Shown here: piece after piece, positions 51,844-60,062 of the stretch | Layout: each line of letters starts with the position of its first letter | How positions within the stretch are numbered: position 1 is the first letter of the stretch | Origin: Nocardia anocheti | GTDB lineage: Bacteria; Actinomycetota; Actinomycetes; Mycobacteriales; Mycobacteriaceae | Length of the DNA: 64,000 nt | Assembly: GCF_029675105.1 (NCBI RefSeq) | Contig: NZ_JAQQFV010000001.1 | Location: 682,001-746,000 of the forward strand | Direction of reading: 5' to 3' | Program-made: the position numbers and the translations under genes | The notes under the pieces: model-generated | Told to the model about the DNA's origin: nothing | Databases searched by the model: none | Seen by the model: the letters and a program-made list of their open reading frames with translations, nothing else

Positions 51844-51863
51844 TACGTATACATCTACGTATA
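51844..51863. promoter_or_regulatory. Paired TACGTATA boxes upstream of the EXLDI gene
   Basis: TACGTATA occurs at 51844-51851 and again at 51856-51863, a 12-bp period, ending nine bases before the EXLDI start. Each holds the palindrome TACGTA. The layout suits a ribbon-helix-helix dimer-of-dimers and the promoter itself, and may also affect the divergent ThDP operon. Confidence 0.55.
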
Positions 51864-51871
51864 GTGAGTTC

Positions 51872-52399
51872 ATGCCCAACAAGACGATCTACGTAGCCGA
51901 CGACGATCTGCCCCTGTTCCAGCGGGCGCAGGAACTCGTCGGGGGCAATCTGTCCAGCACGGTGGTCACCGCGCTGCGCAGGCTCATCCACCTGGAGGAA
52001 GGTCGCGAGGCCGGATTCGAGGAGATCGTGTTGCAGGTGGGACGCGACGGGGCCCGTCAGGTGCGCTTCCAGGGTTCGCTGCTGGGGGAATGGCAGGAGA
52101 TGGGCGACGAGCAGGTGCGGAACCTGACCGTCTACCGCAGTCGCAAGGGCAAGCTCGTGCTGCACACCCACACCGCGGCGTGGAGCGACTATCCGACCGG
52201 CCCGGCGGCCGGTGACATGAAGGAGTGGAAGTACTGGCGCCGCTTCTTCGGGATCGGTGATCGCGCCTTCGACTGGGGCGATTACGACTACGAGATCTTC
52301 GACGAGGTCACCGCGCTGAAGGGCCGCATCCCCGACAAGCTGTACCGCAAGGTGGTCGACATCGTCGAGCACCCGCAGATCGAGGAGCTCGACATCTAG
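51872..52399 (+). CDS. EXLDI family protein
   Basis: A 175-residue protein. The N-terminus NKTIYVADDDLPLFQRAQEL and LSSTVVTALRRLIHLEE resembles a ribbon-helix-helix DNA-binding domain. The C-terminal domain (TVYRSRKGKLVLHTHTAAWSDY, WKYWRRFFGIGDRAFDWGDYDYE) ends with EELDI, the signature of the TIGR04342 EXLDI family. These genes commonly sit beside ABC exporters, as here with the Drr-type pair. An autoregulator of the locus is the simplest reading. No Shine-Dalgarno is evident. Confidence 0.82.
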   Translation: MPNKTIYVADDDLPLFQRAQELVGGNLSSTVVTALRRLIHLEEGREAGFEEIVLQVGRDGARQVRFQGSLLGEWQEMGDEQVRNLTVYRSRKGKLVLHTHTAAWSDYPTGPAAGDMKEWKYWRRFFGIGDRAFDWGDYDYEIFDEVTALKGRIPDKLYRKVVDIVEHPQIEELDI

Positions 52400-52466
52400 C
52401 TCCCCGCCGACAACCGCACATCTCGCCTCACCACCACGCCCCCCGGGGGGACGTGTCGATAACTCA

Positions 52467-52492
52467 TGCACTTATTCGCACCAATGAATGCA
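52467..52492. promoter_or_regulatory. Imperfect inverted repeat upstream of the Drr-type ATPase gene
   Basis: TGCACTTATT (52467-52476) and AATGAATGCA (52483-52492) pair at eight of ten positions around a six-base spacer. The region is AT-rich and lies 21 bp before the ATPase start. Candidate repressor site only. Confidence 0.4.
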
Positions 52493-52513
52493 ATTCTCTG
52501 GAAAGGGACGACC

Positions 52514-53470
52514 ATGGTCAACTCGGCCATCACCGCACGGGGCCTGCGCAAGGCCTACGGCGAGCACACGGTCCTCGACGGCATCGACCTCACCGTCACC
52601 GAGGGCACGGTCTTCGCCCTGCTCGGCCCCAACGGCGCGGGCAAGACCACCACCGTGCAGATCCTCACCACGCTCATCGGCGCCGACGGCGGGAACTGCG
52701 TGGTCGGCGGCCACGACGTGGTGGCCGACCGGGCGGGCGTGCGCGGACTCATCGGCGTCACCGGGCAGTTCGCCGCCGTCGACGAACTGCTCACCGGGCG
52801 CGAGAACCTGCACATGATGGGCGATCTGAACCATCTGCCCCGCCGCGCCACCCGCGACCTGGCCGCCGACCTGCTGACCCGCTTCGACCTGGTCGAGGCC
52901 GCCGACAAGCCCGCTGGCACCTACTCCGGCGGCATGACCCGCAGGCTCGACCTGGCCATGACGCTGGTGGGCGACCCGAGGGTGATCTTCCTCGACGAGC
53001 CGACCACCGGCCTGGACCCGCGCAGCCGTCGCGGCATCTGGGAGATCATCCGCGGCCTGGTCGACGACCTGGGCGTCACCGTCTTCCTCACCACCCAGTA
53101 CCTCGAGGAAGCCGACCAGCTCGCCGACCGGATCGCGGTGCTCGACCACGGCCGCATCGTCGCCGAAGGCACCGCGGCGGAGCTGAAACGGCTCGTCCCC
53201 GGCGGTCACATCCGCGTCGACTTCGCCGACCAGGCGACCCTCGAAGCGGCGCGCTACGCGCTCGGCCCGTCCGCGTGCGTGCTCGACGGCGGCGACGGCC
53301 TCACCCTCGCGGTGCCCAGCGACGGCGGCGTGCGCTCCCTGCGCGCGGTGCTCGACCTGCTCGACGCCGAGAACATCGAAGAGGGTGGCGTTTCCGTGCA
53401 CACCCCGAACCTCGACGACGTCTTCCTCACCCTTACCGGCGCCACCACCGAACAGGAGTCCCTCGCATGA
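52514..53470 (+). CDS. Daunorubicin-resistance-type (DrrA) ABC transporter ATPase
   Basis: Export-type ATPase of 318 residues: Walker A GPNGAGKTT, signature YSGGMTRRLDLA, Walker B VIFLDEPTTGLDPRSR, then the DrrA C-terminal domain (GGHIRVDFADQATLEAARYAL, VSVHTPNLDDVFLTLTG) that contacts the permease. It should power extrusion of a hydrophobic compound, drug or lipid. AAGGGA five bases before ATG 52514 favours this start over ATG 52466. It overlaps the permease gene by four bases. Confidence 0.92.
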   Translation: MVNSAITARGLRKAYGEHTVLDGIDLTVTEGTVFALLGPNGAGKTTTVQILTTLIGADGGNCVVGGHDVVADRAGVRGLIGVTGQFAAVDELLTGRENLHMMGDLNHLPRRATRDLAADLLTRFDLVEAADKPAGTYSGGMTRRLDLAMTLVGDPRVIFLDEPTTGLDPRSRRGIWEIIRGLVDDLGVTVFLTTQYLEEADQLADRIAVLDHGRIVAEGTAAELKRLVPGGHIRVDFADQATLEAARYALGPSACVLDGGDGLTLAVPSDGGVRSLRAVLDLLDAENIEEGGVSVHTPNLDDVFLTLTGATTEQESLA

Positions 53471-54240
53471 GTGTCCAGACCGCTACCCCGGGGCACGCGT
53501 TGTCCGACACCCTGATCATGTTGCGCCGCAACATGATCCATGCCAAGCGCTATCCGAGCATGGTGTTCGGCATCCTGGTCATGCCGACGGTGCTGCTGCT
53601 GGTGTTCAACTACGTCTTCGGCGGGGCATTGGAGAAGTCCTCCGGTGGGGAGTACATCGACTATCTGGCGCCGGGCATGCTGCTGTTGCTGCCCGCGTAC
53701 ATGACGGTGTCGGTGGCCGTCTCGATCGCCACCGACAAGAGCAAGGGCATCGTGAATCGCTTTCGGGTGATGGCGATCTCGCAGTCGGTCATGCTCACCG
53801 GGCATGTGCTCGGCGCGCTCGTGCAGGCGCTGGGTGGCATGGCCATGATGACCGGTGTCGCGCTGCTGATCGGCTTCCGGCCCAACGCCGACCTGGTCGA
53901 ATGGGTCGCCGCCCTCGGCCTGCTCACGCTGGTGACCTTCGCCTTCAGCTGGCTCGCCATCGCGCTGGGTCTGCTCTCGCCCACCCCCGAAAGTGCCAGC
54001 AACACACCGTTTCCCATCGTGATGATGCCGTTCCTCGGCAGCGGCCTGGTCGCCACCGACACCATGCCGGTCGGGCTGCGTCAGTTCGCCGAGTACCAGC
54101 CGTTCACGCCCATCACCGAGACGCTGCGCGGACTGCTGATGGGCACCGAGATCGGTGCCAACGGGTGGGTCTCGCTGGCCTGGTGCGTGGTGATCGCGGG
54201 TGGCGGCTACCTGTGGTCAGTCCGCCTCTCCGCGTATTAG
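53467..54240 (+). CDS. ABC-2 type permease, DrrB-like
   Basis: A 257-residue membrane subunit with six helices of the ABC-2 fold (LVMPTVLLLVFNYVFGGAL; LAPGMLLLLPAYMTVSVAVS; LGALVQALGGMAMMTGVALL; GLLTLVTFAFSWLAIALGLL) and the characteristic PFLGSGLVATDTMP followed by FAEYQPFTPITETLRGLLMG. It pairs with the upstream ATPase (ATGA overlap). Substrate unknown. A bidirectional terminator lies about 105 bp downstream. Confidence 0.9.
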   Translation: MSVQTATPGHALSDTLIMLRRNMIHAKRYPSMVFGILVMPTVLLLVFNYVFGGALEKSSGGEYIDYLAPGMLLLLPAYMTVSVAVSIATDKSKGIVNRFRVMAISQSVMLTGHVLGALVQALGGMAMMTGVALLIGFRPNADLVEWVAALGLLTLVTFAFSWLAIALGLLSPTPESASNTPFPIVMMPFLGSGLVATDTMPVGLRQFAEYQPFTPITETLRGLLMGTEIGANGWVSLAWCVVIAGGGYLWSVRLSAY

Positions 54241-54297
54241 GGCCAGACTCGAGTGCGCTGACAGCAGCGCTGGCGGCTTGCGGCGTGATATGTGCGA

Positions 54298-54342
54298 AGT
54301 CAGCCGGTACCCGGTGAGTTACCCATGTGCTCGCCAGATCAG
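54298..54342 (+). repeat. 3'-UTR repeat element, copy A
   Basis: A 45-base stretch beginning AGTCAGCC, containing GAGTTACCCATGT and ending GATCAG. It is about 85 percent identical to the reverse complement of 62645-62690. It begins 57 bp after the DrrB-like stop in the same orientation as that gene. Probably a dispersed actinobacterial intergenic repeat or 3'-end element. Confidence 0.65.
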
Positions 54343-54345
54343 TCG

Positions 54346-54372
54346 AACGGCCCCGAACATCTCGGGGCCGTT
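54346..54372. terminator. Bidirectional terminator between the exporter and anti-sigma genes
   Basis: Perfect 11-bp stem AACGGCCCCGA / TCGGGGCCGTT with a five-base loop and flanking T (right) and A (left) residues. It lies between the convergent DrrB-like and anti-sigma genes. Confidence 0.8.
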
Positions 54373-54381
54373 TCGGCGTGG

Positions 54382-55071
54382 TCAGAGCTCGGCGACCAGG
54401 ACCGTGCGGCCGGAGTCCACGGCGGTGATCTCGACGGTGTCGATCGACTCGGGGGCCGCGTCGATGGTGCGTTCGACGGTGAGTTCGGTGCCGGGGCCCG
54501 CGGGCCACTGGTCCAGGGCGATGCGCTGGTCGCCGGTGGTGACGACCAGGCCGTAGCGCCAGGTGTAGCCGGAGCCGTAGGCGCTGGGGGCGTAGCGGCA
54601 GGTCATCACCAGGCGGGTGCGGTCGCCGTCGCGCAGGAGTCGCACCTCCGCGCTGATCGGGGTCTGCTCGACGGCGCGCAGCTGCTGGGCGGCGACGACC
54701 TGGGCGGTGGCCGGGTCCGAGCGCGCGACCGTCATCGTCACCGGGACGGCGATGGCGACCGCGGCCGCGGCGGCCGCCACCGCGCTGCCGATCCCCAGCC
54801 AGCGGCGCCGCCTGCGCCTGCGTTCGGCGGTCGCGGCCAGCGCGGGCAGCAGATCGGGCACCGGTGCGGGGTCGGACTCGACCATCGCCAGGGCGGTGTC
54901 GCGGTCTACCAGGGCGAGCAGGCCCGGCAGGCCCGACAGCTCGGCGACCGCCTCCTGGCAGTGCGCGCAGTCGAGCAGGTGGGTCTCGTAGGCGCGGCGT
55001 TCGGTGGCACCGAGCGAACCGAGGACATAGGCGGCGTCCCAGGTGCTGTACTCGTCGGCGAGGTCGGTCAT
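54382..55071 (-). CDS. Zinc-binding anti-sigma factor for SigL (RslA-like)
   Basis: A 229-residue membrane-anchored anti-sigma factor. The cytosolic N-terminus carries the ZAS motif HLLDCAHC (His31, Cys35, Cys38), an Arg-rich stretch, one membrane helix at about 91-113, and an extracytoplasmic sensor domain (AEVRLLRDGDRTRLVMTCRY). Its ATG overlaps the sigL stop by four bases, as in the mycobacterial sigL-rslA pair. Release of SigL on an envelope or redox signal is expected from the family. Confidence 0.9.
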   Translation of the reverse strand: MTDLADEYSTWDAAYVLGSLGATERRAYETHLLDCAHCQEAVAELSGLPGLLALVDRDTALAMVESDPAPVPDLLPALAATAERRRRRRRWLGIGSAVAAAAAAVAIAVPVTMTVARSDPATAQVVAAQQLRAVEQTPISAEVRLLRDGDRTRLVMTCRYAPSAYGSGYTWRYGLVVTTGDQRIALDQWPAGPGTELTVERTIDAAPESIDTVEITAVDSGRTVLVAEL

Positions 55072-55577
55072 CGGTTCGTCACCCCCATCTCCTGTAGTGC
55101 CAGGCGCAGCGCGCGCATGCCGTAGTGCAGCCGCGACTTCACCGTGCCCGGTGGAATGCCCAGCTCGTCGGCGATCTGGCGCATCCCCAGGCCGCGGTAG
55201 TAGGCGCGCACGATCACCTCGCGGTGGTCGGGGCTCAGCGTGCTCAGCGCGTCGGCGACCAGCCAGCCGTCCAGAGCCCGGTCGGACTGGTCGGGGCTCA
55301 CCTGCTCGGGCGGGGTGTCGGTGCCGAACTCGCGGCGATGACGGGCACTGCGATGCTCGTCGACGGCGAGATTACGGGCCACGGTGAACAACCACGCGCG
55401 CGGGGAGGTCTCGGTCTGTTCCAGGACGGCGGGCCGCTGCCAGGCGCGCAGCAGGGTCTCCTGGACGATGTCCTCGGCGCGGCCGGGATCGCGCACCAGG
55501 CCCAGGGTGAAACGCCACAGCGCGGGCGCGTGCTCGGCGTAGAGCGCGCGCATCAGTTCGTCGCGACCGTCGTCCAT
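55068..55577 (-). CDS. sigL: ECF sigma factor SigL
   Basis: An extracytoplasmic-function sigma factor of 169 residues closely resembling M. tuberculosis SigL: LMRALYAEHAPALWRF, EDIVQETLLRAWQRPAVL (region 2), SPRAWLFTVARNLAVDEHRS, and region 4 YYRGLGMRQIADELGIPPG followed by TVKSRLHYGMRALRLALQE. It directs RNA polymerase to its own regulon until bound by the anti-sigma encoded downstream. It lies 62 bp after the YqgE gene on the same strand. Confidence 0.93.
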   Translation of the reverse strand: MDDGRDELMRALYAEHAPALWRFTLGLVRDPGRAEDIVQETLLRAWQRPAVLEQTETSPRAWLFTVARNLAVDEHRSARHRREFGTDTPPEQVSPDQSDRALDGWLVADALSTLSPDHREVIVRAYYRGLGMRQIADELGIPPGTVKSRLHYGMRALRLALQEMGVTNR

Positions 55578-55639
55578 CGGCGGTCCGGATCACTGCTCGG
55601 TGTTCATCGGTCACTCCCTCTGCTGATGGAGTAACGGGG

Positions 55640-56365
55640 TCAGTTGCGTTCGAGTTCAATCGGATGGGTGGCCAGCAGGGCCAGCGGCAGCGGCTGTCGG
55701 CGCAGGACTCCGGCCCACAGATCGTGCTGGTCGGTGGCCAGCGGGTCACCGGGCAGGGCCGAGACCACCAGCCAGTCGTCGTTGTCGAGCTCGCCGCCGA
55801 GCTGACCCATCGACCAGCCCGCGTACCCGGCGAAGATCCGGATGCCCTCCACCAGCGGGCCGATCTCGGCCGGGTCGGCGTCCAGGTCGACCAGCACCAC
55901 CCGCCCGTCGACGCGGCGCAACCCGCGCACCTCGCTGATGTCGACGCCCGCGCGCAGCGTGGCCAGACACAGCGCGGCGTCCCGCTTGACCGGACCGCCG
56001 ATGTAGAGATCCGAGGGCGAGGCCGCCAACTCGGCCCAATCGGGCAGCACATCGACCACCGGGGTCTCGCTCGGCCGGTTCAGCACCACCCCGAGGCTGC
56101 CCGCGTCGTTGTGCTCGATCATGTACACCACCGTGCGCCGGAAGGTCGGCTCGACCAGGTCGGTCGCCGACACCAGCAGATTGCCCGCCCGGACCCCGCG
56201 TGCGGGCTGTCCGGGCCGCCGGTCGTCCCCGCGCCCGTCGCGCGTCCGGCGTTCGTCCGGGTCGTCTCCGCGTGCCACCGAGTCATCATCGCATTGCGGC
56301 AGTGGGTCGCGCTTCCCACGGACCGCCTCGGTTCGGGAAAATTTCTCGCTCGAAGGGTCCGTCAT
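55640..56365 (-). CDS. YqgE/AlgH family protein (Rv0038 homologue)
   Basis: Conserved protein of unknown function (UPF0301), 241 residues. The family core starts RAGNLLVSATDLVEPTFRR and includes VVYMIEHNDAGSLGVVLNRP, YIGGPVKRDAALCLATLR, RIFAGYAGWSMGQLGGEL and the ending LLATHPIELERN, as in Rv0038. The first 55 residues are an extra charged, low-complexity extension; a shorter start inside it is possible. The divergent acyltransferase gene begins only 21 bp away, so at least one promoter must lie within coding sequence. Confidence 0.9.
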   Translation of the reverse strand: MTDPSSEKFSRTEAVRGKRDPLPQCDDDSVARGDDPDERRTRDGRGDDRRPGQPARGVRAGNLLVSATDLVEPTFRRTVVYMIEHNDAGSLGVVLNRPSETPVVDVLPDWAELAASPSDLYIGGPVKRDAALCLATLRAGVDISEVRGLRRVDGRVVLVDLDADPAEIGPLVEGIRIFAGYAGWSMGQLGGELDNDDWLVVSALPGDPLATDQHDLWAGVLRRQPLPLALLATHPIELERN

Positions 56366-56386
56366 CGCGAACGGTAGGGTCGGCTC

Positions 56387-57148
56387 ATGCCCGCACCCGA
56401 GGTTCTGCTCGAAGACGACGCCGCCGTGTACGACTACTACCTGCGACATCAGCAGAACCGGTGGAAAGCGCTCGCCTCCTACGCGGTGCTGGCCCGGCGC
56501 TACCGGCCTCGGGTGTCCTTCGCCGAGGGCGCCAAGGCCGGGCTGCGCGCGCTGGTGCGCAGCGGGCGGCCCGTCATCTACGCCATCAACCACCTGTCCA
56601 CCAGCGATCCCTACACCGTCGCGGCCACCGCCTGGCGCTCGCCACTGCGCGGCAAGATCGGGCGGGTCCGCGTGCTGGCCAAGGACGAACTGTTCCTCGA
56701 CCCCGAACAGCGCCGCAAGGTGGACATGATGGGCGGAATTCCGGTGTTCCGCGGCAAGGACCACGGCATCCGGGCGGTCAACGCCGCCGGTCAGCGCATG
56801 ATGGACGTCTGCGCGCAGCGCCTGGCCACCGGCGACCACCTGGCCATCTTCCCGGAGGGCACCTGCAACGACGTCGACCCGACAGCGGTGCAGTCGATCG
56901 GCAGCGGCATCGGGCACATCGCCTTCCGCGCGGCCAAGCTCGACGCGCCCCCCGCGCTGGTCGCGCTCGGCATGAGTTACGGGCCGCGCGCCGATCCGAA
57001 GGTCGAGCCCAGCGGCGCGGAGGTGGTCTCGGCGTCGGTGTACTTCCGGGCGCCGGTCGCCGAGCTACCCCAGCGGCCGGGCGACATCGCCCGCTTCGTC
57101 AAGGAGGAGTTGCAGCACGCCGTCGACGGTGCGGTGGCGCGCTATTGA
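56387..57148 (+). CDS. 1-Acyl-sn-glycerol-3-phosphate acyltransferase family protein
   Basis: A 253-residue PlsC-like acyltransferase. The catalytic HxxxxD is NHLSTSD (His69, Asp74), and substrate motifs follow: GGIPVFRGKDHG, and FPEGTCND. There are no strong membrane helices, so it is probably membrane-associated. It would acylate a lysophospholipid or other glycerolipid acceptor. The gene is divergent to yqgE and overlaps the convergent GNAT gene by seven bases. Confidence 0.88.
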   Translation: MPAPEVLLEDDAAVYDYYLRHQQNRWKALASYAVLARRYRPRVSFAEGAKAGLRALVRSGRPVIYAINHLSTSDPYTVAATAWRSPLRGKIGRVRVLAKDELFLDPEQRRKVDMMGGIPVFRGKDHGIRAVNAAGQRMMDVCAQRLATGDHLAIFPEGTCNDVDPTAVQSIGSGIGHIAFRAAKLDAPPALVALGMSYGPRADPKVEPSGAEVVSASVYFRAPVAELPQRPGDIARFVKEELQHAVDGAVARY

Positions 57149-57453
57149 GGCAGCCCGAACAGTTCACGCGCGCCCTGCGGGACCAGCGAGATGTAGCCGG
57201 GATGGGTCCGCACGAAGTGCAGCACCACCGAACACAGCGGCAGCACACTGAAACCGTCGGCCCTGCTGGCGTCGAGCGCGGCTTGGACCAGCACGTTCGC
57301 CAGTCCGCGGCCCTCGAACTCGCGCGCGATCTCGGTGTGCACGAGCGCGCGCTCGGCTCCGGTGTCCTGGTACTCGATGTAACCGGCGGGCTGCCCGTCG
57401 GCGGTGAGTTCGAACCGCTCGAGCGCGGTGTTGTTGCGGACCTCGGTCGCCAT
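57142..57453 (-). CDS. Small GNAT N-acetyltransferase (YjdJ type)
   Basis: A 103-residue minimal GNAT domain: AGYIEYQDTGAERALVHTEI, the pyrophosphate-binding EFEGRGLANVLVQAAL, then GFSVLPLCSVVLHFVRTHP with the conserved Cys of the YjdJ-like COG2388 group. Such proteins acetylate unknown small acceptors. The ATG precedes the motif by a normal distance. It converges on the acyltransferase gene. Confidence 0.88.
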   Translation of the reverse strand: MATEVRNNTALERFELTADGQPAGYIEYQDTGAERALVHTEIAREFEGRGLANVLVQAALDASRADGFSVLPLCSVVLHFVRTHPGYISLVPQGARELFGLPQ

Positions 57454-57527
57454 GGGTCGAAAATACCCCGCCGACCGGTCACGGACTGTGTATGGCGGGT
57501 TTCGGTCCGAGCCCGGACAATGGCCAG

Positions 57528-58661
57528 ATGACCATCGGACCGCGCGTGGTGCTCGCCCCGGACAAGTTCAAGGGTTCCCTCACCGCCGCTGAGGTCGCCG
57601 AGGCGCTGGCGACCGGAATCAGCAGGCGCAGGCCGCTCGCCGACGTGCGCCGGGTGCCGGTGGCCGACGGCGGGGACGGCATGGTCGACGCGTTCGTCGC
57701 GGGCGGTTGGCAGGCGGTGCCGGTGGACGCGCCCGGACCCACCGGGGAGCCGTCGCGGGCGGTCTACGCCCGCCACGGTGACATCGCGGTGGTCGAACTG
57801 GCCGCCGCGGTCGGCCTGGTGAAACTGCCTGGGGGCAGGCTCGATCCACTCGGCGCCGACACCTTCGGCCTCGGCGTGGTGGTCGCGCACGCGCTCGACC
57901 ACGGCGCCCGCGAGATCGTCCTCGGTTTGGGCGGCAGCGCCTCGACCGACGGCGGCGCGGGGTTCCTGCGCGCCCTCGGGCTGCGCCTGCTCGACGGTAC
58001 TGGCAACGAATTGGGTATGCGCGCAACGGGTTCCAATGTGTCGGCGCTGCTGGCCGAGGTCCGCAGGGTGGACCGGGCGGGATTGCATCCGGCCATCGCG
58101 CGGGCGCGGTTCACGCTGGCCTGCGATGTCGACAATCCACTGCTCGGTCCGGCGGGCGCGGTCGCGGTGTACGCGCCGCAGAAGGGCGCGAGTCCGGCGC
58201 AGATGCTGGAACTGGAAGCGGCCTTGACGAATTGGGCCGCGGTGCTCGGCACCGGCTATGCCGAGATCTCCGGTGCCGGGGCCGCGGGCGGGACCGGATT
58301 CGGGGCGCTGGCGGTGCTCGGTGCCGAGGTGCGCAGCGGGATCGACGTGGTGCTCGAGCTGCTGGAATTCCACGCGCTGGTGGACGGCGCGGCGCTGGTC
58401 GTCACCGGTGAGGGGTCACTGGATCACCAGAGCATGCACGGCAAGGCGCCGGTCGGGGTGGGCGCGGCGGCCAAGGCCGCCGGGGTGCCGGTGGTGGCGG
58501 CGGTGGGGCGAACCCTGTTGTCGCCGGGGGAGATTCGCGCCGCCGGGTTCCGGCGTTGCTATCCGCTCAGCGATCTGGAATCCGATCCGGCACGCTCGAT
58601 GGCCGAGGCGGTGCCGCTGCTCGAACGCATCGGCGAGCGCATCGCCATGGAGCACCTCTGA
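57528..58661 (+). CDS. Glycerate kinase
   Basis: A 377-residue GlxK-type glycerate kinase (ATP plus glycerate to phosphoglycerate): VVLAPDKFKGSLTAAEVAEAL at the N-terminus, VPVADGGDGMVDAFV, LGLGGSASTDGGAGFLRALG, CDVDNPLLGPAGAVAVYAPQKGA-type block, and TGEGSLDHQSMHGKAPVGV. It may feed glycerate from glucosylglycerate (hydrolase at 38695-40035) into glycolysis, although the genes are not linked in an operon. The stop is immediately adjacent to the convergent HxlR stop. Confidence 0.93.
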   Translation: MTIGPRVVLAPDKFKGSLTAAEVAEALATGISRRRPLADVRRVPVADGGDGMVDAFVAGGWQAVPVDAPGPTGEPSRAVYARHGDIAVVELAAAVGLVKLPGGRLDPLGADTFGLGVVVAHALDHGAREIVLGLGGSASTDGGAGFLRALGLRLLDGTGNELGMRATGSNVSALLAEVRRVDRAGLHPAIARARFTLACDVDNPLLGPAGAVAVYAPQKGASPAQMLELEAALTNWAAVLGTGYAEISGAGAAGGTGFGALAVLGAEVRSGIDVVLELLEFHALVDGAALVVTGEGSLDHQSMHGKAPVGVGAAAKAAGVPVVAAVGRTLLSPGEIRAAGFRRCYPLSDLESDPARSMAEAVPLLERIGERIAMEHL

Positions 58662-59003
58662 TCAGGAGGCGATCCGCCCGGTGAGTTCGGCGCGGTGCTC
58701 GTTGCCCCAGGTCTCGAGCGCGCCCAGTGCCCCGCGCAGGGTCTCGCCGAGCGGGGTCAGCGAGTACTCCACCCGCGGCGGGATCTCGGCGTAGATCTCG
58801 CGGTGCACCACGCCCGCGGCCTCCAGTTGGCGCAGGTTCTCGGTGAGCACCTTCTCGCTCACGCCGTCGAGCAGTCTGCGGATCTGCCCGAACCGCTGTG
58901 GGCCCTCACCGAGCACCCACATCAGGTGCATCTTCCATTTGCCACCGACCACGTCGATGGCCAAGCTCATGCCACAGATGTCGTGATCTGGATCACTGTT
59001 CAT
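58662..59003 (-). CDS. HxlR family transcriptional regulator
   Basis: A 113-residue winged-helix protein typical of the minimal HxlR size: DICGMSLAIDVVGGKWKMHL with an early Cys (Cys10), RFGQIRRLLDGVSEKVLTENL, and the wing EIPPRVEYSLTPLGETL. GAGAGG lies about ten bases before the ATG. It is divergent from the imine-reductase-like gene at 59149; the 145 bp between them should hold the shared control region, and regulation of that enzyme is the obvious hypothesis. Confidence 0.92.
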   Translation of the reverse strand: MNSDPDHDICGMSLAIDVVGGKWKMHLMWVLGEGPQRFGQIRRLLDGVSEKVLTENLRQLEAAGVVHREIYAEIPPRVEYSLTPLGETLRGALGALETWGNEHRAELTGRIAS

Positions 59004-59148
59004 CGCCGCCGCACCTCTCCCGACCGTATTTCGGACCTCCAGGTAAGCAACCACACTCCCACGTGCGGTCTTCCCGGCGCTGTCCCGGCCGCGCACCATG
59101 GATTCCGGCGCCGCGAGAATCCAGCTTCGAGAAACGAAGGGGCAGAAG

Positions 59149-60018
59149 ATGTCCGAGCAGAAATCCGTATCCGTCCTCGGTCTCGGCCCGATGGGACAGG
59201 CCATGGTGCGCGCCTTCCTGGCGGCGGGCGTGGAGGTGACGGTGTGGAACCGCAGCACCGCCAAGGTCGACGCCATGGTCGAACTGGGCGCCCGGCGCGC
59301 CGCGACCGTCGCCGAGGCGCTGGCGGCCAACGAGGTGTCGGTCCTGAGCCTGACCCACTACGCCGCCATGTACGACGTCCTCGGTCAGGCACCGGAAGCC
59401 TTGGCGGGCAAGGTGATCGCGAATCTGTCCTCGGATTCGCCGGAGCAGGCGCGTAAGGGCGCGGCGTGGGTGCGCGAGCGCGGCGCGCAGTTCCTCTCCG
59501 GCGGGGTGATGTCGGCGGGCGACAATATCGAGCACCCCGCGTCCTACATCTTCTTCAGCGGTCCGAAGGACGTCTTCGACGCGCACGCCGAGTTGTTGCG
59601 CCCGCTCAGCCCGCAGGAATACCTCGGCACCGACGACGGCCTGGCCCAGATCTACTACCAGGCCCTGCTCACCGTCTTCCATCCCTGGCTGCTGGCCTTC
59701 GACCAGGCGCTGGCCATGATCGCCCGCTCCGGCCACGACATCGCGCGCTTCATCCCCTTCGCGGTGCGCTCGAGCGAGGCCTACCCGTACTTCATGGAGG
59801 AGTTCGCCGTCGCCAACCAGAACGGCGGCTGGGCCGACCTGGCCAGCCTGAAGATGATGGACGCGGGCGCCCAGCACATCATCGACGCCAGCGAGGAAGT
59901 CGGCGTCGACGCCACCTTCTCCCACCTCGCCCAGAGCTACTGGCGCAAGGCCGTGGCCGCCAGCGAAGAAGCGGGCAAGGCGGTGTCGACCTATGAATTG
60001 ATCAGGGGCACGGCGTGA
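59149..60018 (+). CDS. NAD(P)-dependent oxidoreductase, imine-reductase/beta-hydroxyacid-dehydrogenase type
   Basis: A 289-residue Rossmann enzyme: VLGLGPMGQAMVRAFLAAG and VTVWNRSTAK (NADPH-type binding), NLSSDSPEQARKGAAWV, FLSGGVMSAGDNIEHPASYI, then an all-helical C-terminal dimerisation domain. The pattern fits the imine-reductase branch of the 6-phosphogluconate-dehydrogenase superfamily. Substrate unknown. AAGGGG precedes ATG 59149. It is divergent to an HxlR gene that probably controls it. Confidence 0.88.
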   Translation: MSEQKSVSVLGLGPMGQAMVRAFLAAGVEVTVWNRSTAKVDAMVELGARRAATVAEALAANEVSVLSLTHYAAMYDVLGQAPEALAGKVIANLSSDSPEQARKGAAWVRERGAQFLSGGVMSAGDNIEHPASYIFFSGPKDVFDAHAELLRPLSPQEYLGTDDGLAQIYYQALLTVFHPWLLAFDQALAMIARSGHDIARFIPFAVRSSEAYPYFMEEFAVANQNGGWADLASLKMMDAGAQHIIDASEEVGVDATFSHLAQSYWRKAVAASEEAGKAVSTYELIRGTA

Positions 60019-60029
60019 TCCACGCGAAA

Positions 60030-60059
60030 CACCGTCCGGCGCCGTGGTGCCGGACGGTG
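60030..60059. terminator. Hairpin between convergent genes
   Basis: Perfect 11-bp stem CACCGTCCGGC / GCCGGACGGTG with an eight-base loop, between the imine-reductase-like gene and the XRE gene. No T-run follows. Confidence 0.65.
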
Positions 60060-60062
60060 GGG

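Noticed and set aside
52439..52450. CCCCCCGGGGGG palindrome upstream of the Drr-type operon
   Set aside because: Simple homopolymer junction with no loop; likely compositional.
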